A stretch of DNA of 26,462 nt from Saksenaea vasiformis B4078. Lineage: Eukaryota; Mucoromycota; Mucoromycetes; Mucorales; Saksenaeaceae. The stretch is taken from positions 1-26,462 of the forward strand of contig JNDT01001792.1 of the NCBI GenBank assembly GCA_000697055.1, in the 5' to 3' direction. Below, one piece after another: positions 22,212 through 26,462 of this stretch. The first letter of the stretch is position 1. Every line of letters starts with the position of its first letter. The position numbers were made by a program, and so were the translations under genes. Under the pieces are notes generated by a model. The model was not told the DNA's origin, made no database searches, and saw only the letters and a program-made list of their open reading frames with translations.

Positions 22212-22324
22212 GACGATAGAGAAGAAGGCTTGAGTTATTCTGTATACGTGACGAAGAATTGACATCCTCACCGGGGAGGTAGCTCATGCGCGCCTTTAGT
22301 ACGGATTAATTTGCGTGGAATCTG

Positions 22325-22490
22325 TCCTTACTTGAGACATTTTTACTGATTCCGGCGGGATTCTGAGAGGCCCATCACTGAAGTGTTTCAATGCAAGACG
22401 GGTTCTTGTTTCAACGAAGTATTTTCCTTGTCTCGAGACATTTTTAACGCTTCCTACAGGGTATCTGGGAATCCATCACTGAAGTTTCTC
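22325..22490. repeat. Two diverged tandem copies of a ~65-base unit
   Basis: Bases 22325-22389 and 22425-22490 share TCGAGACATTTTTA-like and CCATCACTGAAGT blocks at equal spacing, with a period of about 100 bases. The first has TTGAGACATTTTTACTG and the second TCGAGACATTTTTAACG. No coding sense found. The rest of 22212-22808 holds nothing recognised except a small stem, AATATCAC (22631) with GTGATATT (22647). Confidence 0.5.
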
Positions 22491-22808
22491 TATACGGAGG
22501 CCTGATCATCTAGGCGCTACGCAAAAGCTCATCACTTTCCAATGCAAAATGATTCCACCTGAACGTACATTGATATCCGATTGATGTAATTGTTTGTTCA
22601 AAATCCAATATTTTCTGACTTTCCGTATTCAATATCACCGTTATTAGTGATATTTGAGCATTAGACTCTTTGCACCGTATGCAATATCATTATTTGGCAC
22701 TTTAACGTCATCATAGCATAAAAGTTATGGAATTTAAGCGGAGCAATTCCAAGCGTCCAGGTTGATAAATGGATGGCAAACACTGCAACGCAACTTCTCC
22801 TATCTCCA

Positions 22809-25038
22809 ATGGCACCTTACAGCGAAAATGAGAAACCGTCAGCCAGCGTAACAAGAAATGGTTGCTTCTTTGTACGTGCGGTTATCTGACGTTGTCAATA
22901 GGTCAATCGATTTTTGGCATATGTCGTTAATCGACGTACAGGAGGTGTTCATTTTGACGGATACACTGCTGAGCATTCTGCAATAACGATTGAAGGGGGA
23001 AAGGACAATATACTCAGACCTCTCCATAAATATCCTTGCAAAAAGCGATTCGTGCAGTATACCTGCTCGAAAACCGTCGAAGCCGATGACCTCATGGATA
23101 GATTACTGTTGGATGAAAGCTTTCCCTGTTGGCCGTCAAAAACATTCGCATATGATATTGTCGCCGAAGCTAGTTGCGGCACACGTAAACAGGACCAACA
23201 GTCTTCTGGAAAAGATTCAGTTGAGTATACTGTTTCTTACGTTTCTTGGGGAGAAGTAATACATCAAGCAGACGATGGTGAATGATTCAATTCAAAGGTC
23301 TTTATAGATACATCTGTCGTCAGAATATGTCAAAGCAACTGCTCGTTTCAAGAAAGCTGTACGAAATGCTTTGAAGGAAGACACCAATAAGAAGAAGTAC
23401 GAAGTCCTGCAAGCTGTGTTTGAACGATTCGGGTATTACTACCCATTGAAAATGTTGCTTGGTACTGTAATTAACACATGTGTCACATTATTCACTCTCT
23501 TTCTTGATCTAGGTGGCCTGATTGCTCACGAGAAAGTTAGTCCCAACAGACAGAGCGGACACGTGTGTGATGTGAAGAGTGAGCACAGCGCGAGTCAGTT
23601 CATCCGTCAGATGGTAGAGAACGTTACGGATGTTATCAAAGGTTACAAAATTATAGGTAGTATTCATCATACATACGTGGTAGTTGCTGGATAAGCTTCA
23701 TGTAGGTGGTGATCCTGGATTATTTTTCGTGGATGGACTAGAAAGCTGGAAAGAATCCACTACGTCCGAACCAGCCATCATCCAGTTCAAAGACATGAAG
23801 CCGATATATAGCATCCTTGAAGATAATGAACGGATTCAAGTGGAGGAGGTTTACAATAAGGCATTTTGCAATAATCAGCTTGGACATACAGTCAAAGAGA
23901 ACACCTTGAAAGCCTTTAAAAATGGTGCCCAAAAGCGTTGAAGGTATGCGAGACAAGATTTAGGACATGAGTTGGCTGCAAGTTCAGGACAAAAGCAGTA
24001 ACGGAGCCATAGACAATGGGTCAGAAAACTTTCAAAACGAGCTTAAAACGAATATATTCAGCGACGAAGGCAATATCAGCAGCATTAACGTAGAGCCGAA
24101 AGGTGCTAGTGGAAAAGATGTGCGGAAAGAAAACAGGCGTGAAATTGTACACGGCCATGAGGGAAGCGTGGACGTAAATAGTAAAGACAATGCCAGCCTG
24201 TACAAAGATTCACTTGATAGAAACGACGTATGGGAGCAGTTCAAGCTTGGCAAGAAATACTACCGCAGAATCGATGTGGATAAAGACTACACTAAAGCAT
24301 ATAAATGTTACAAACAGGCAGCATATCAAGGAAATGGTAATGCACAAATCAGACTTGGAGACATGCACAGATATGGACGAGGCGTGAGTTGAGACGACGA
24401 GAAAGCAGCTCAATGGTATGAAAAGGCAGCAAACCAGGGAAATGCCGATGCGCAAACCAAACTTGGAGAAGTGTACCACGATATCGCGGAGATAAATAAT
24501 GATTACACGAAAACATTTGCTTGGTACAGAAAGGCAGCAGACCAAGGACATGGAATTGGACAGTATAACCTTGGATATATGCTTTGGTGGGGATATGGCG
24601 TGAGAAGAGACAAGGAGAAAGCGGAGGAATTTATACGCCAAAGCGCTTGAATGGTGCAAGAAAGCAGCTGACGGAGGAAATGAAGATGCGCAATACACGC
24701 TTGGAGAGATGTACCGTCGGGGAAGAGGAGTGAAGGAAGACATCGAACAAGCAATTGGATGGTACAAAAAAGCAGCAGATAAAGAAAGGAAACATGCTCA
24801 AAAGAGACTTGGAGATATTTACAAAGATAAAAAGAAAGACATCGACAAAGCAATTAGATGGTACCAAAAAGCCGCGGATCAAGAAAACGAAGATGCACAA
24901 AACGATCTTGGATTTATTTACAGCAATGTAAGGAAAGATGTCGACAAAGCAATTGAATACTACCAGAAAGCTGCGGATCAAGGAAGTTGGATGGCGCAAT
25001 CCAATCTTAGAGGTTTGCACGAGACGATGGACAGATAA
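22809..25038 (+). pseudogene. MACPF-like domain plus Sel1-repeat protein, apparently disrupted
   Basis: Proposed exons: 22809-22847, 22902-23277, 23324-23461, 23513-23656, 23706-23924 and 23983 onward, with introns of 46-58 bases and correct phases. Residues ~1-300 resemble the MACPF-like domain of Mucoromycota proteins: VFERFGYYYPLKMLLGG, KIIGGDPGLFF, then PAIIQFKDMKPIYSIL. This match is from memory and the canonical MACPF motif is not obvious. After an acidic, polar linker, about seven Sel1 repeats follow from ~24260 to 25038 (CYKQAAYQGNGNAQIRLG, WYEKAANQGNADAQTKLG, WYQKAADQENEDAQNDLG and similar), a helical scaffold for protein contacts. The Sel1 part has an in-frame TGA at 24390-24392 and a frame change between about 24615 and 24650. 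Both lie inside segments with intron-like ends (24384-24437 and 24600-24660), so the gene may be intact if these are spliced. No signal peptide was seen. The stop is TAA at 25036-25038. Confidence 0.6.
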
Positions 25039-25189
25039 TTGCCAATTTTAGCTTATTTTTCTTGGTCTCTGGATTCTGTTTTGTTTCTGATATTGCGTTG
25101 TGTAAAATGAGAAGAAAAGACAAATGATGATGCAACATAGGATGTTCCATTGTGTCATGTCCAATATACGATAGCTTTTGCACGCCTAA

Positions 25190-25246
25190 GTGACGGCCAA
25201 GTGCCCCAACGCAGCACAGACGGTTCTGGACAGAGGTCATACGTCA
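25190..25246 (+). repeat. Fragment related to the coding end of the inverted-repeat element (third copy)
   Basis: Bases ~25190-25246 resemble ~22155-22205 (plus strand) and the reverse complement of ~12775-12815. The shared core is an AGACGGTTC-like block followed closely by ACAGAGGTCAT. It is shifted by one base relative to the QGATPQPRRFGTEV frame of copy 2. Only this end is present. It lies 150 bases downstream of the Sel1 gene. Confidence 0.4.
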
Positions 25247-25669
25247 TAAACGAAGGGACATGGATGATCCTATATGTGATGAACAATCGAAAGAGCCAAA
25301 GAAAAGAAAAAGAAATTCATGCAGCACTTTCCACTGGAAGATTCATTCGACTTGAACGTAACGGCTTATTTTTATTGGATGAAAACGCCCATTCAAACTC
25401 CAGCATTTAAGATCACATACAAACAGCAATCAATGTCGTAACTATACAAAATTAATGTCGCTGGCCAATCAAAATCGATTTCGTACCTTCAGAAATGAAA
25501 GTCATGTTAGCTGTTTCGCCCTCCGTGCTCCTGGGGGAAAGGTCTCCAGATTTTTGGTATAGAAAGAAAAAGATATGCTGGATAAGGTTCGGCAGTTCCA
25601 ATGTTATTTGAAATCCAGTTTCATGAAGCGACGGCCAGTTACATCGTTGCTGCTATAGTGAGCAAAAAA
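25247..25669. other. Intergenic, nothing recognised
   Basis: An open frame ending at 25410 (plus) has no recognised motif. No gene or RNA that I can support. Confidence 0.35.
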
Positions 25670-26462
25670 AAGATCCTTTGCTGTCGTAGAAATCCCTGAG
25701 AAACACTAAGAGTAAGACGTTGCAGGAGATACAATGGATAAAAATGAACATGCTTGAACAATAAAACGTACAATATGATGCAGTGAAAGATGATACATCA
25801 AAGAGAAATGTATCTCGGTGCAATCCACTACAAAACGGGCACCATATGACAAAGGTGGATATCGCAAGATAGATTTCGAGAGCAAGGATATAATTTGAAA
25901 CGAGGGGCATTACAAGACTATGTACTGCTAAAAAATTCATTGTTTACAGTGGCGCAAAAAACCATGTGCAAGAAATAGGTACTGCTGAAATAAGGCGACT
26001 GCAACAGATAGCATAGCAAGAATCCATTGTGGAAGAAAAAAATCACTGTAAGGGGTAATGTAAAAAAGGGACATACGCAAAACAAGGGCATCGTAAACAA
26101 AGACACTTCCACATGTGAACTCATGGCAAAAGGAAAAACGAATACGCAAAAGAAGGATGGCAAGAAAAAGTATTGTAAGAATTGTGCAAGAAGAAATGTA
26201 TGCATAAAGAGAGATCATAAAGAAATAGCATCGGAAGAGTACGCATTTCAGAAAGAAGTATTGAAAGATGATGCCGTACAAGAAAATGTATTTCAGTAAG
26301 ACACATTTCAAGAAGACGCGCTGCAAGGATGTTGTATGTAAAAGGCTTCATTGCAACACACAGAGCGGAAAGACAACGTTGTGGAAAATCATTGCGAAAA
26401 ACGTCCACCGTGATATATTCGCAAGAAAATCTAACAAAAGAAAAGGTATTGTTTGAAGACGT
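25670..26462 (+). repeat. Degenerate 15-base-period (five-residue) coding repeats, plus strand, running off the window
   Basis: The clearest run is 26222-26330, where one frame reads KEIAS, EEYAF, QKEVL, KDDAV, QENVF, then a stop, then QEDAL. At the DNA level 15-base units follow each other, for example CAAGAAAATGTATTT, CAGTAAGACACATTT, CAAGAAGACGCGCTG and CAAGGATGTTGTATG (26280-26339). Earlier blocks in other frames include QYDAV-KDDTS-KRNVS (from ~25770) and KRGAL-QDYVL-LKNSL (from ~25899). Consensus is [Q/K]-[E/D/K]-x-[A/V/S/T]-[L/F/V]. Stops and phase slips every 50-100 bases rule out one long protein as read. It could be a decayed repeat-protein gene or a minisatellite. The 90-codon frame at 26027-26299 is part of it. 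Confidence 0.5.

Noticed and set aside
21978..22262. 94-codon plus-strand frame starting MAEACPASDAMG
   Set aside because: The phase that is conserved with the partner copy at 12771-13264 is a different one, so this frame is fortuitous.
1..26462. tRNA genes, rRNA, CRISPR arrays, bacterial-style operons
   Set aside because: A look for T-loop-like GGTTCGA boxes with a paired A box, and for regular spaced repeats, gave nothing convincing. GGTTCGAAC near 12790 (read on the minus strand) belongs to the dispersed element and has no acceptor stem.

Overview
The window looks like nuclear DNA of an early-diverging filamentous fungus, most likely Mucoromycota (inference). Four conserved protein genes are interrupted by short GT-AG introns of mostly 45-65 bases. 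The accessory DNA is of a kind common in that group: a DIRS-type tyrosine-recombinase retroelement, an F-box/LRR relic, and a gene joining a MACPF-like domain to Sel1 repeats. No tRNA, rRNA, CRISPR array or bacterial operon was seen.

Layout. Bases 1-~1000 hold the 3' end of a DIRS-type retroelement with an intact recombinase catalytic set and a perfect 38-base inverted repeat. Bases 1413-3197 (minus) hold a decayed F-box/LRR gene. Bases ~3500-4720 (minus) hold a degenerate array of five-residue coding repeats. The conserved core follows, all on the minus strand: an Arc1/AIMP1-type tRNA-binding cofactor (4817-6440, 8 exons), a Sis1/DNAJB-type Hsp40 (8619-9744, 2 exons), ribosomal protein uS12/RPS23 (11036-11729, 3 exons) and a possible small spliced gene (12080-12297). 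An HSF-type transcription factor lies on the plus strand (15734-17275, 7 exons). From ~17.3 to 22.8 kb the DNA is mostly gene-poor and carries two families of diverged dispersed repeats whose partner copies lie at 7.3 kb and 12.8 kb. Bases 22809-25038 carry the MACPF-like/Sel1 gene, apparently broken by one stop and one frame change. Bases ~25670-26462 hold a second five-residue coding-repeat array that runs off the window.

How it fits together. ARC1, SIS1 and RPS23 are translation and protein-folding genes. A heat-shock element lies upstream of SIS1, and a member of the HSF-type family that includes HSE-binding factors is encoded 6 kb away. This is a thematic link only. The most unusual signals are: (i) the stop and the frame change in the Sel1 gene each lie inside a segment that could be spliced as a short intron starting at equivalent points of two Sel1 repeats; (ii) two distant 15-base-period coding-repeat arrays on opposite strands; (iii) a ~490-base inverted-repeat-ended element present as two inverted copies plus a fragment; (iv) the inverted repeat embedded in the recombinase reading frame.

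All exon models were derived by eye from splice signals, frame continuity and protein-family knowledge. None has transcript support.
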